A stretch of DNA of 64,000 bases, from assembly GCF_009649735.1 (NCBI RefSeq), contig NZ_WJNH01000003.1, positions 1-64,000 of the forward strand, in the 5' to 3' direction. The position numbers were made by a program, and so were the translations under genes. The notes under the pieces are model-generated. The model saw only the letters and a program-made list of their open reading frames with translations, searched no databases and was not told where the DNA came from. The stretch is from Salinibacillus xinjiangensis (GTDB lineage Bacteria; Bacillota; Bacilli; Bacillales; Alkalibacillaceae). Shown here piece after piece: positions 53,244 through 60,595 of the stretch (positions within the stretch are counted from its first letter, which is position 1; the number at the start of each line of letters is the position of its first letter).

Positions 53244-54254
53244 GTGAAACTGAGTGTCCTAGATCAAGCCCCAATATCTAAAGGGGATACAGCAACGACA
53301 ACCTTGAAACACACGGTTGAACTGGCCCAATATGTTGAAAAACTCGGATACACCCGTTTTTGGGTTGCCGAGCATCACAATACAAAGGGGTTAGCCGGCA
53401 CATCGCCTGAGGTTCTAATATCTCATATTGCCTCGATGACCAATCACATTCGAGTAGGGTCAGGTGGAGTGCTTCTTCCTCAATATAGTCCGTTAAAGGT
53501 AGCAGAAAATTTCAAGGTGTTAGAGGCGTTATTTCCGAACCGCATTGATTTAGGAATTGGCCGCTCACCGGGTGGAAACCATGCCACTCGTTTGGCGTTA
53601 ACCGACCATATTCAAAAAAGCTTAAATGAATTTCCAAGGCAAGTAGCCGATTTATCAGGTTTTTTAACTGATTCGTTACCTGCAAGCCACGATTTCAAAA
53701 GGGTAAAAGCAACCCCAAGAACCATTACCAACCCAAGTCTGTGGGTGTTAGGGTTATCTGAAAGAGGGGCTAAAACAGCGGCAGAAAATAGTACACGTTT
53801 TACGTTTGGGCATTTTATCAATCCTACCAATGGTCAGAAAGCTATTGAAACGTATTTTGAACATTTTAAAGTCTCTTCCTGGCAAAAAAGACCGATGAGT
53901 AATGCGTGTGTGTTTGTTGTCTGTGCGGAAACGAAAAAGGAAGCAGAGCTTCTAGCCTTGAGCCAGGATTTGTGGCTATTAAATGTGGAGACAGGCAAGG
54001 ATACACGAATCCCTTCTATAAAAGAGGTAAAATCAAAGCGATTCACACAAAGAGAACTAGAAAAAATACAAAAGAATCGTAAACGTTGCATTATTGGGAC
54101 TCCAGATGATGTTCGAAAAAGACTAGAGGAGTTAAGTGAGCTCTATCGTACCGACGAATTCTTAATCATAACAAATATTTTTGATTTCAACGCAAAACTG
54201 AAAAGCTATCGCTTACTTGCAGAGGAGTTTCAATTAGAAAAGCGGATGCAATAA
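53244..54254 (+). CDS. luciferase-like (LLM class) flavin-dependent oxidoreductase
   Basis: 336-residue TIM-barrel enzyme. LSVLDQAPISKG at the N-terminus, FWVAEHHNTKGLAGTSPEVL, RVGSGGVLLPQYSPLKVAENF and DLGIGRSPGG are all typical of the bacterial luciferase-like monooxygenase group that uses FMNH2 or F420. B. subtilis has several, mostly of unknown substrate. The start is GTG 53244 after GAGAGGGG. A shared bidirectional terminator follows. Confidence 0.88.
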   Translation: MKLSVLDQAPISKGDTATTTLKHTVELAQYVEKLGYTRFWVAEHHNTKGLAGTSPEVLISHIASMTNHIRVGSGGVLLPQYSPLKVAENFKVLEALFPNRIDLGIGRSPGGNHATRLALTDHIQKSLNEFPRQVADLSGFLTDSLPASHDFKRVKATPRTITNPSLWVLGLSERGAKTAAENSTRFTFGHFINPTNGQKAIETYFEHFKVSSWQKRPMSNACVFVVCAETKKEAELLALSQDLWLLNVETGKDTRIPSIKEVKSKRFTQRELEKIQKNRKRCIIGTPDDVRKRLEELSELYRTDEFLIITNIFDFNAKLKSYRLLAEEFQLEKRMQ

Positions 54255-54257
54255 AAA

Positions 54258-54287
54258 AAGGACTGTCTCGTTTTTGAGGCAGTCCTT
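54258..54287. terminator. bidirectional terminator between convergent genes
   Basis: AAGGACTGTCTC pairs with GAGGCAGTCCTT (one G-U) around GTTTTT, flanked by an A run on the left and TTAAATATT on the right. It serves the luciferase-like gene and, on the minus strand, DUF4190. The outer stem is nearly the same as that of the ferredoxin terminator at 11814. Confidence 0.85.
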
Positions 54288-54292
54288 AAATA

Positions 54293-54556
54293 TTAGCTAA
54301 AATAAGTGACAAAATCAATCCAAAACCATATCTTTAGGATAAAGGTAAGAAAACCAGTAATAATCCCCGTTAACGCCATTCCCTTACTTTGCTTAAGACC
54401 AATAAAGCCAAATACAATCGCTAGAATAGCTAGAGGATAGGGTACAAAAGGAAACCAATATAAAATCAAACCAACAATACCACAAACAAGAGCTGTAATA
54501 GCCATTCCCTTACTATTTTGATTCTTTGGTGTGATGGGTGTTCCTTGTTGATCCAT
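54293..54556 (-). CDS. DUF4190 family small membrane protein
   Basis: 87 residues with two or three hydrophobic helices. NSKGMAITALVCGIVGLI is the DUF4190 signature (a Gly-rich first helix), followed by PLAILAIVFGFIGLKQSKGMALTGIITGF. Function is unknown. ATG 54556 lies 8 bases after GGAGG; an upstream frame to 54571 overlaps that site. Confidence 0.82.
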   Translation of the reverse strand: MDQQGTPITPKNQNSKGMAITALVCGIVGLILYWFPFVPYPLAILAIVFGFIGLKQSKGMALTGIITGFLTFILKIWFWIDFVTYFS

Positions 54557-54727
54557 CTCATCAACCTCCAATTAAAAATTACTATTGCAGAGACATTATA
54601 CGTATACATATGTAAAAATATTCCGAAAATTAGTGTATAACAGGTAATAAATTCTTTTGTCATCCTACTGTGAAAAATTTGTTAGAATAGAGTAGATGAT
54701 ATGAAATGGAAGAGAGGAATTTTAATA

Positions 54728-55618
54728 ATGGAGAAAAAGCATTCAATACTGCTCGTTGATGGAATGGCTCTTCTTTTTAGAGGGTATTACGCCACATCAT
54801 TTACTGGAAACTTTATGATTAACTCAAAAGGAACCCCGACTAATGGAATTTTTGGTTTTATGAGATATTTTTTAAACGCACTAGAGACCTTTCAGCCAAG
54901 TCATGTGATTTGCTGCTGGGACATGGGAAGTCAAACCTTTCGTAACGAAAAATACCCTGATTACAAGGCCAATCGTGGCGAGCCACCTGTTGAGCTTATT
55001 CCACAGTTTGATTTGGTCAAAGAAGTTATGGAATCCTTTGATGTACCCAATGTGGGACTTAAAGGATATGAGGCGGATGATTGTATTGGTACACTAGCGA
55101 ATCAGTATAAAGAGGATCACGAGGTTTTAATTTTAACCGGTGATCAGGATATCCTGCAGCTCGTACAGCCACAAGTGTCGGTAGCGATCATGAAAAAGGG
55201 ACAAGGCAACTATGCTGTTTATAAAGCGGATAATTTTGAAGAAGAAAAAGGAATTACACCAGCTCAAGTAGTAGACATGAAAGGCCTTATGGGCGATTCT
55301 GCCGATAACTATCCCGGTGTAAAAGGAATTGGCGAGAAAACAGCCTTAAAGCTTATTAAACAATATAATACGATTGATGGTATTTTAGAAAACATGGATG
55401 AGTTATCAAAGGGGATTAAAAAGAAAATTGAAGAAAATCTGGACATGCTCCATCTATCTCGAGACCTGGCCAAGATTCATTGTGAGGTTCCAGTATCCTG
55501 TGAGCTGGAACAAGCTGCTTGGAGTTTAAACCACAGTAAGGTATCCGAGAAGTTTGAGGAATTAGAGTTTAAAAATCTAATCAACCAGGTGAAAAAAGTA
55601 GCCAAAAGTGGGGCATAA
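54728..55618 (+). CDS. ypcP: 5'-3' exonuclease YpcP (ExoIX/FEN-like)
   Basis: 296 residues, the length of B. subtilis YpcP. A polymerase I-type 5' nuclease without the polymerase. LLVDGMALLFRGYYA, WDMGSQTFRNEKYPDYKANR, GYEADDCIGTLA and LTGDQDILQLV carry the metal-binding Asp/Glu, with GDSADNYPGVKGIGEKTALKLI the helix-hairpin-helix DNA grip. It removes RNA primers and flaps. ATG 54728 follows GAGAGG; an outer ATG at 54701 lies upstream of that site. The acetyltransferase gene follows after 2 bases. Confidence 0.92.
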   Translation: MEKKHSILLVDGMALLFRGYYATSFTGNFMINSKGTPTNGIFGFMRYFLNALETFQPSHVICCWDMGSQTFRNEKYPDYKANRGEPPVELIPQFDLVKEVMESFDVPNVGLKGYEADDCIGTLANQYKEDHEVLILTGDQDILQLVQPQVSVAIMKKGQGNYAVYKADNFEEEKGITPAQVVDMKGLMGDSADNYPGVKGIGEKTALKLIKQYNTIDGILENMDELSKGIKKKIEENLDMLHLSRDLAKIHCEVPVSCELEQAAWSLNHSKVSEKFEELEFKNLINQVKKVAKSGA

Positions 55619-55620
55619 GC

Positions 55621-56187
55621 ATGGATGAATCTATTTTTAGCCAAATTCCAATCTTGGAAACGAAGCACTATGTTCTGAGAGGGTTGGCTGTGGGCGACGC
55701 TCAAGCTATATACCCCTTTCTCACTGACCCAGAAACGATGAAATATATCACTCCACATCCCATTCAATCCGTAGCTGAAGTTGAAGATTATGTAGAAAAT
55801 TGTTTGTCCAAGTACCGTGAGCAAAAAGAAATTCCTTGGGTCATAGAATCCAAGGAAGAGAAACAAACGGTAGGAATTTTTCGATTTCATAAAGTAAACT
55901 TGTGGCACCAAAAAGCAGAAATGGGCGTCGTCATTCACCCTCAGTTTCAAGGAAAAGGGGTTATGAATGAGTTGTTGGCCACATTACTACCATTTGGATT
56001 CAATGATTTAGGACTAAACCGCGTTGTTGGAGACATATTTGCTGACAATAAGGCATCTGAAAAACTACTACTCAACTACAATTTTCACAAAGATGGTCAG
56101 CTACGACAAACTGATTTTGACGGAACGACCTTCCACGATACCGTCGTTTATTCTTTGCTGAAATCGGAATTTGTTAATGAGGGATAA
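55621..56187 (+). CDS. GNAT family N-acetyltransferase (RimJ/RimL-like)
   Basis: 188 residues. LETKHYVLRGLAVGDAQAIYPFLTDPETMKYI, then VVIHPQFQGKGVMNELLATLLPFGFNDLGLNRVVGDIFADNKASEKLL, give the acetyl-CoA-binding Q/R-x-x-G-x-G/A region and the RimJ-type C-terminus. The acceptor is unknown. It starts 2 bases after the ypcP stop and is probably co-transcribed with it. Confidence 0.87.
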   Translation: MDESIFSQIPILETKHYVLRGLAVGDAQAIYPFLTDPETMKYITPHPIQSVAEVEDYVENCLSKYREQKEIPWVIESKEEKQTVGIFRFHKVNLWHQKAEMGVVIHPQFQGKGVMNELLATLLPFGFNDLGLNRVVGDIFADNKASEKLLLNYNFHKDGQLRQTDFDGTTFHDTVVYSLLKSEFVNEG

Positions 56188-56194
56188 GGTATGG

Positions 56195-56371
56195 TTAACC
56201 AGAGATTGGCTTTTCGCTAATCTCTTCCCCATCCGTTAGCCCATCCTCGTACCCAACATCATAGGACTGCTTCAAAGCCTGCTTAATCACATTGCGCTCA
56301 TGCTCACTTACACTATGTACATCCTTAAAAATTTGCTTAACAATACGCTCAACTTCAGGTTGATAAGACAA
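56195..56371 (-). CDS. 58-residue hypothetical protein
   Basis: A small, acidic, helical protein: VERIVKQIFKDVHSVSEHERNVIKQALKQSYDVGYEDGLTDGEE. It has no membrane segment. I do not recognise a named family. The start is TTG 56371, placed 6 bases after GAGGTG; a GTG at 56380 overlaps that site. Its 3' end contains a 10-bp hairpin (56201-56225) that may also stop the convergent acetyltransferase message. Confidence 0.58.
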   Translation of the reverse strand: MSYQPEVERIVKQIFKDVHSVSEHERNVIKQALKQSYDVGYEDGLTDGEEISEKPISG

Positions 56372-56488
56372 AGGGAACACCTCTTCAATTTTTTCTTATT
56401 ATGTGTAGGCGGTTTACATTTCATTCAGGTTAATTCACCGCATAAACCACATCCATAAACTGCAAACTATGTGTGGAGGTGTTTCACA

Positions 56489-56629
56489 GTGGCAAAACAT
56501 GAGAAAAATCGAACCAAAGGCCAAAGAGCATCAAATGTAAATCCCCAAGGCCTAACTGAAGACGTGGCCGACCAACAACCAAGATCACAATTGGAGCAAC
56601 GGGCGAAGAAAAAGAATACTAAGATTTGA
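56489..56629 (+). CDS. 46-residue basic hydrophilic protein, possibly a minor spore protein
   Basis: GTG 56489 has GGAGG 9 bases upstream and the frame runs to TGA 56629, followed directly by a terminator. The product is rich in Lys, Arg, Gln and Asn with no hydrophobic stretch (AKHEKNRTKGQRASNVNPQG at the start, RAKKKNTKI at the end). This composition resembles minor small acid-soluble spore proteins, but no exact family match comes to mind. Confidence 0.6.
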   Translation: MAKHEKNRTKGQRASNVNPQGLTEDVADQQPRSQLEQRAKKKNTKI

Positions 56630-56635
56630 TTGGAG

Positions 56636-56664
56636 CGCTGACCCTGTGGGGTTGGCGTTTTTTT
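56636..56664 (+). terminator. Rho-independent terminator of the small basic protein gene
   Basis: CGCTGACCC pairs with GGGTTGGCG (with G-U pairs) around TGTG and is followed by seven T. Confidence 0.85.
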
Positions 56665-56687
56665 GTGTGTGGTGCAGTTGAGGTGAT

Positions 56688-56714
56688 GGGATGGGCGGTG
56701 TCTGGTGGGGTGGG
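56688..56714 (+). other. possible G-quadruplex motif
   Basis: Four G runs (GGG at 56688, GGG at 56693, GGGG at 56707, GGG at 56712) with loops of 2, 11 and 1 bases, just before a very C-poor repeat array. A folded form is possible but the middle loop is long. Confidence 0.35.
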
Positions 56715-56718
56715 TGAT

Positions 56719-57214
56719 GCTGGAGTTGATTTGATTTGTGCTGAAGTTGGAGAGGAGAATGCTGAATAAATGGCTGTAAATGCTGAATAGCGGGTTAAAT
56801 GCTGAAGAATTGAGTTGAGAGGCTGAAGTAGTGGATGAGTGTGCTGGAGTTCTGGGGAGGAATGCTGGAAAAAGGGGTGAAAATACTGAAGCCGTGGGGG
56901 GTGCTGAAGTAGGAGTTTATAATGCTGAATAAATGGATGGGAAAGCTGAAGATTGGCTTAAATGCTGAAGAATTGGGTTGAGAAGCTGAAGTAGTGGATG
57001 AGTGTGCTGGAGTTTTAGGGAGAAATGCTGCAAATGGAGGTGGAAATGCTGAACCCGCGGGGATGCTGAAAATGATGTAATTTGTGCTAAAGAATTAGTT
57101 GAAATGCTAAAGTTGTGCTCCAATGCTAAAGTTTAAATTAATTAGCTATAGTTACGAGTATACAGGCTAAAGAGTGAATTCAAGATACTAGAGTTTGAAG
57201 TACAAATGCTGAAC
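56719..57214 (+). repeat. main array of the 21-bp phased GCTGAAG repeat family (25 units)
   Basis: Cores start at 56719, 56740, 56761, 56782, 56801, 56822, 56843, 56864, 56885, 56903, 56924, 56945, 56964, 56985, 57006, 57027, 57048, 57065, 57086, 57106, 57125, 57145, 57166, 57187 and 57208. Of 24 gaps, 17 are exactly 21 bp; the rest are 17 to 20. The core is GCTGAAG or a close variant and the following bases vary. Units 2-9 and 10-17 are a tandem duplication of about 163 bp. Stops occur in all frames, so it is not coding. The remaining 130 bases before the NERD gene are AT-rich. Confidence 0.92.
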
Positions 57215-57345
57215 TGCAGGCCAAACCAAAAGCCTCATTGTTAGCCTAAATCAACAAAGTTAAATAAATTTAAATTAATTTAAAGGAGATGGTCAATTTT
57301 TGTCGAATAAAATATTAATTTCATAAAGAAGGGATGTTTTATGAT

Positions 57346-58341
57346 TTGATTGTTAAACAACGTGATATTCCAATGAAGATGTTAAAAACGGAAGCATTAA
57401 ACAGACGAGTTGATGATCATCATCGTATGAAATCTTTAATTGAACAGCATTATTTAAACTTCCGAGCTGGCTACAATGGTGAAAAAGCCATTGATTTTTA
57501 CCTTCGTTTCCTTAATCCAGACACCTATCAAATCCTTCACAATGTTCGTATTCCCGATCGAAATAACTTTTTTCAAATGGATACTTTAATTTTAACCAAG
57601 CATTTTATTCTGATTGTAGAAGTGAAAAATTATTATCAAGAGATTGTTTATGACGAAATGGGACAGGCATATCGGAATATTGGTGGTGTTGAAGAAGGTT
57701 ACAGCAATCATGTCGAGCAGGTTCTTCTTCAGAAAAGGAGATTGTCAGACTGGTTATTAAAACATCGCTTTCCGCAGCCTCCTATTGAAACATTAGTTGT
57801 GTTTACAAATCCGAAAACAATAATTAAAAACCTCGCACATGATCCTCTAATTACAGAAACTGTTATTCAAAAGGAAAAGCTTTTATCCAAAATTGAATAT
57901 TTTACAGCAAAACATCAAATCAAACTGCTAAATCGAAATCAGCTAAATAAAATAACCGCAAACCTAAAAGATCAACACACTCCGGAATCAGTTGATGTTT
58001 TAAAGAAATATAATGTTTCAACACATGAGTTGAAACTAGGTGTTTTTTGTCCTAAATGTGATACCAATACGATGTATCGAAATCATGGGAAATGGACGTG
58101 TGCCAATTGTGGTGGGCATTCGAAAAATGCACATGTGGCGGCGCTTAAGGATTATTATTTGTTAATAGGAGACCAAATCAATAATAGACAGGCGAGGTTT
58201 TTTCTGAAAGTCAATTCTGTTCATATGATGAAACAGCTATTGCAGAAAGAGAAGTTAAAAATGATCGGGGTAACCAGCGCTAGACGGTATTTTCTTGATT
58301 ATACAAATGCTAAAGATTGGGCCTTGTCGACTAAAGAATGA
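57346..58341 (+). CDS. NERD-domain protein with C-terminal zinc ribbon
   Basis: About 331 residues. A nuclease-related domain spans about 35-160: GYNGEKAIDFYL, FFQMDTLILTKHFILIVEVKNYYQ with the Asp and the Glu-x-Lys of a PD-(D/E)XK-like core, and LQKRRLSDWL. A zinc ribbon follows near 235 (CPKCDTN and CANCGG). NERD proteins are presumed nucleic-acid enzymes of unknown role. TTG 57346 gives the IVKQRDIP start I associate with the family; ATG 57334 touches the ribosome site AAGAAGGG. The last 11 codons lie in repeat units of the 58309 array. Confidence 0.78.
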   Translation: MIVKQRDIPMKMLKTEALNRRVDDHHRMKSLIEQHYLNFRAGYNGEKAIDFYLRFLNPDTYQILHNVRIPDRNNFFQMDTLILTKHFILIVEVKNYYQEIVYDEMGQAYRNIGGVEEGYSNHVEQVLLQKRRLSDWLLKHRFPQPPIETLVVFTNPKTIIKNLAHDPLITETVIQKEKLLSKIEYFTAKHQIKLLNRNQLNKITANLKDQHTPESVDVLKKYNVSTHELKLGVFCPKCDTNTMYRNHGKWTCANCGGHSKNAHVAALKDYYLLIGDQINNRQARFFLKVNSVHMMKQLLQKEKLKMIGVTSARRYFLDYTNAKDWALSTKE

Positions 58342-58661
58342 ATGTAAAAGCTGAACATCTCGTGGTATGCTATAGTTTCTGTTGGTTCTGCTAGAGTTGC
58401 TGAGTGTTAAGCTAAAGTTGAGGGTGGAATGGCTAAAGTTTGGGGCGAAAATGCTGAACACTGGTTTTGCTAAAAATCTGGGCGGGGATGATGAAACACG
58501 ATAGTAAAATGCTGGAGAACACGAGTGAAATGCTAAAGAACTCATCTAAATACTAAACAAGAGTCAGAATGCTGAAGTTTATAGATAACTAACTAAAGTA
58601 GGGTTCATAAATACTATACTACAAGATTAACTTGCTGAAGTTCACTTCGAAAATGCTGAAC
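58309..58661 (+). repeat. array of the 21-bp phased repeat family, starting inside the NERD gene (18 units)
   Basis: Cores start at 58309, 58330, 58350, 58369, 58390, 58411, 58432, 58453, 58469, 58490, 58511, 58532, 58552, 58571, 58592, 58613, 58634 and 58655. Gaps are 21 in 12 of 17 cases, otherwise 16 to 20. The first two units overlap the 3' end of the NERD coding sequence and its stop. The array is followed by a GC-rich segment. Confidence 0.9.
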
Positions 58662-58663
58662 AC

Positions 58664-58740
58664 GCGCCCCGACATTTCCAGCGCCCCACGGCCCCGCGCC
58701 CAGCCACCCACCGACGCACATTAAACAAGTTTTGCGCCTG
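58664..58740. other. GC-rich island in AT-rich surroundings
   Basis: About 75 bases, rich in C on the plus strand (for example CGCGCCCCGACA and CACGGCCCCGCGCCC), with far higher GC than the neighbours. No gene or stable known motif is seen. Together with the adjoining array it fills the 459-base gap between the NERD gene and the YtkA-like gene. Confidence 0.5.
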
Positions 58741-58763
58741 CACCCCGACCTGATTATCTCCAC

Positions 58764-58793
58764 CAAAAAGCCACATCCAATTCGGTGTGGCTT
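58764..58793 (-). terminator. terminator after the YtkA/FixH-like gene
   Basis: AAGCCACA pairs with TGTGGCTT around a 10-base loop. On the minus strand it is followed by TTTGG. Confidence 0.75.
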
Positions 58794-58800
58794 AGTGCTC

Positions 58801-59259
58801 TTAACTATTCTCTTCTTCCTCACTATCCTCAGCCGGTTTTTCACCAGGATCGCCGACAACGAATTCTTGTTTTGGCATGTTGTGCATGTCTCTTGCAGTT
58901 ACATGTGCGATGACGGAATAGTGGCCGTCTTTTTCAAAGGTCTTGTTTATGGAGTAGATTCCATCTCCTTGGTATTCATCCATGATCATTTCGTGGTCTT
59001 CTTCAGCGTCGCCTGCTTCCCATAATTCAAATTTTACCTCATTGGCGTCGTTGACGAGTTCGTTTCCTTGTGTCACTTTTCCTTCAATGGTGACTTTTTC
59101 GTTGGGTTGGAAGTCCTCGGGTAATTGTATGGTAACATCAATCATTTCAGGCATATCGGTCTGAACTTGCAGTCTCTTGTTCGTTTCTTGTTGACTGCCA
59201 CAAGCTGCTAAAAATAAGACTACCATGGTGAACAAGCCGATAAAGATTATTTATTTCAT
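58801..59259 (-). pseudogene. YtkA/FixH-like lipoprotein gene with a nonsense codon at position 3
   Basis: The best start is ATG 59259 with AGGAG 8 bases upstream, but the third codon is TAA (ATG AAA TAA). After it the same frame runs on through a normal lipoprotein signal (IIFIGLFTMVVLFLAACG, lipobox LAAC) and a YtkA/FixH-like domain (about 35-125: MPEMIDVTIQLPEDFQPNEKVTI, then GIYSINKTFEKDGHYSVIAHV) to 58801. One A-to-T change would explain the stop. A TTG at 59235 or ATG at 59226 could restart translation but would remove the basic N-region of the signal peptide. Confidence 0.65.
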
Positions 59260-59434
59260 TTTGGACACTCCTACGTTTGTTCTATAGTAAATCATCCAAA
59301 GTATATTTGATTTTAGTATTGAATAAAAGGAGTGGCATGTGACAAAATCACAACATTTTGGACGTAAGCCTGTCCTTTTCTTTGGAAAAGATATTTGTGA
59401 TAAGATGTCCTTATGTAGTCGTGGAGGTGTGAAG

Positions 59435-59926
59435 ATGGTTGATATTCTTTTATGGATATTAATTTTGGTGCTATTTATATTGAGTTTTGTTGGTATTGTC
59501 TTTCCGATTATTCCGTCTGTATTGGTGATTTGGGGAGGATTTCTTCTCTATCATTTTGCCATTAATGGGGAAACATTATCGTGGTTTTTCTGGATTCCGA
59601 TGGTGATGTTTACAATCATTTTATTTGTGGCAGATATCATTGTGAATAGTCACTTTGTGAAGCGTTTTGGTGGGAGTAAATGGGGGGAGCGGGTTGCAGC
59701 TATTGCCGTAATTGTTGGGTCTTTTATTGTGCCTCCATTTGGTATCATCATTATTCCATTTGTGGCAGTCTTTATCACGGAATTGATTCAGCGGCGTACG
59801 GCACGGGAGGCGATTAAGGCTTCTGTCGGTTCTTTGTTAGGATTTTTAGGAAGCTCCGTTGCTAAGGTTATTATTCAGCTTGTCATGATTATTTGGTTCT
59901 TTTTAGATGTATGGATAAATTTTTAA
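59435..59926 (+). CDS. yqgC: DUF456 family membrane protein (YqgC-like)
   Basis: 163 residues with four or five membrane helices. GIVFPIIPSVLVIWGGFLLYHF near residue 20 and the Gly-rich GGSKWGERVAAIAVIVGSFIVPPFGIIIIPFVAVFITELI segment define DUF456. Function is unknown. ATG 59435 lies 7 bases after GGAGG; the frame extends upstream to 59339 but that part is not family-like. Confidence 0.84.
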   Translation: MVDILLWILILVLFILSFVGIVFPIIPSVLVIWGGFLLYHFAINGETLSWFFWIPMVMFTIILFVADIIVNSHFVKRFGGSKWGERVAAIAVIVGSFIVPPFGIIIIPFVAVFITELIQRRTAREAIKASVGSLLGFLGSSVAKVIIQLVMIIWFFLDVWINF

Positions 59927-59964
59927 TACTAAAAAACACTGGGGAATGCTTTGTCATTCATAGA

Positions 59965-60339
59965 TTAAAGCTGCTTTTCGACCATGTCACCGATAATTGG
60001 TAGTTTAAAGCGCTCACCTTGGTAAGCCTTGATCATGAGTATGATCCAGAGTACAAGCGATAATGGATATATGATGATGCTTATGAACCATCCAATAATA
60101 GGGATAAACGCTAATACCATACTTATAATAAACACAGCGACGAACGTAAAAATGGATTGTAGTGCGTGGAACTTTATGAAAGAACTTTCTTTTTCAATAA
60201 CGAAAAAGATGATTCCTGTAATAAATCCCCCTAAATAGCATAAAAGTCCTGCCACATTTAAGTCCATACCAGTTGAAGACTTTTCCACTTCTACTACTTC
60301 TTCCTGCTGCTTGTTTTCGTCATTTACGGATTCGGACAT
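59965..60339 (-). CDS. DUF4870 family membrane protein
   Basis: 124 residues. A hydrophilic acidic N-terminus (about 1-25) is followed by LLCYLGGFITGIIFFVIEKESSFIKFHALQSIFTF, the DUF4870 signature with the conserved FHA-QS motif, and a second pair of helices. Function is unknown. AGGAGG precedes ATG 60339. It converges with the DUF456 gene over a 38-base gap without a clear terminator. Confidence 0.85.
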   Translation of the reverse strand: MSESVNDENKQQEEVVEVEKSSTGMDLNVAGLLCYLGGFITGIIFFVIEKESSFIKFHALQSIFTFVAVFIISMVLAFIPIIGWFISIIIYPLSLVLWIILMIKAYQGERFKLPIIGDMVEKQL

Positions 60340-60595
60340 TGTGAAGACCTCCTTTCTGATGATGAAGTGCTTGAGATGTCATCACTTTCACAGCATTCCC
60401 CACAAATAATGCCTACTCGTTTAATGCTAATTTTAACAATTTTCTGATTATAAATATATTATACTTAAGTATAATTATTCTTTTTGGGCTCAAGTAATTA
60501 GGAAAAAATTCCCCCTTAACATCCAGACCTTTCATTTTTTCTGCCAAATTATGCTACAATGCTAGGGAGGACACGTTAGCGAAAGGAAGATTCAT

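Noticed and set aside
56917-57123. 68-codon minus-strand ORF
   Set aside because: It is antisense to the phased repeats, and its His/Leu/Gln-rich composition only reflects the repeat.
56719-57214. CRISPR or coding heptad repeat
   Set aside because: The core is only 7 bases, the intervals are too short for spacers, and every frame contains stops.
57334-57336. ATG 57334 as start of the NERD gene
   Set aside because: It lies directly against the ribosome site; TTG 57346 gives the expected family N-terminus, although 57334 cannot be excluded.
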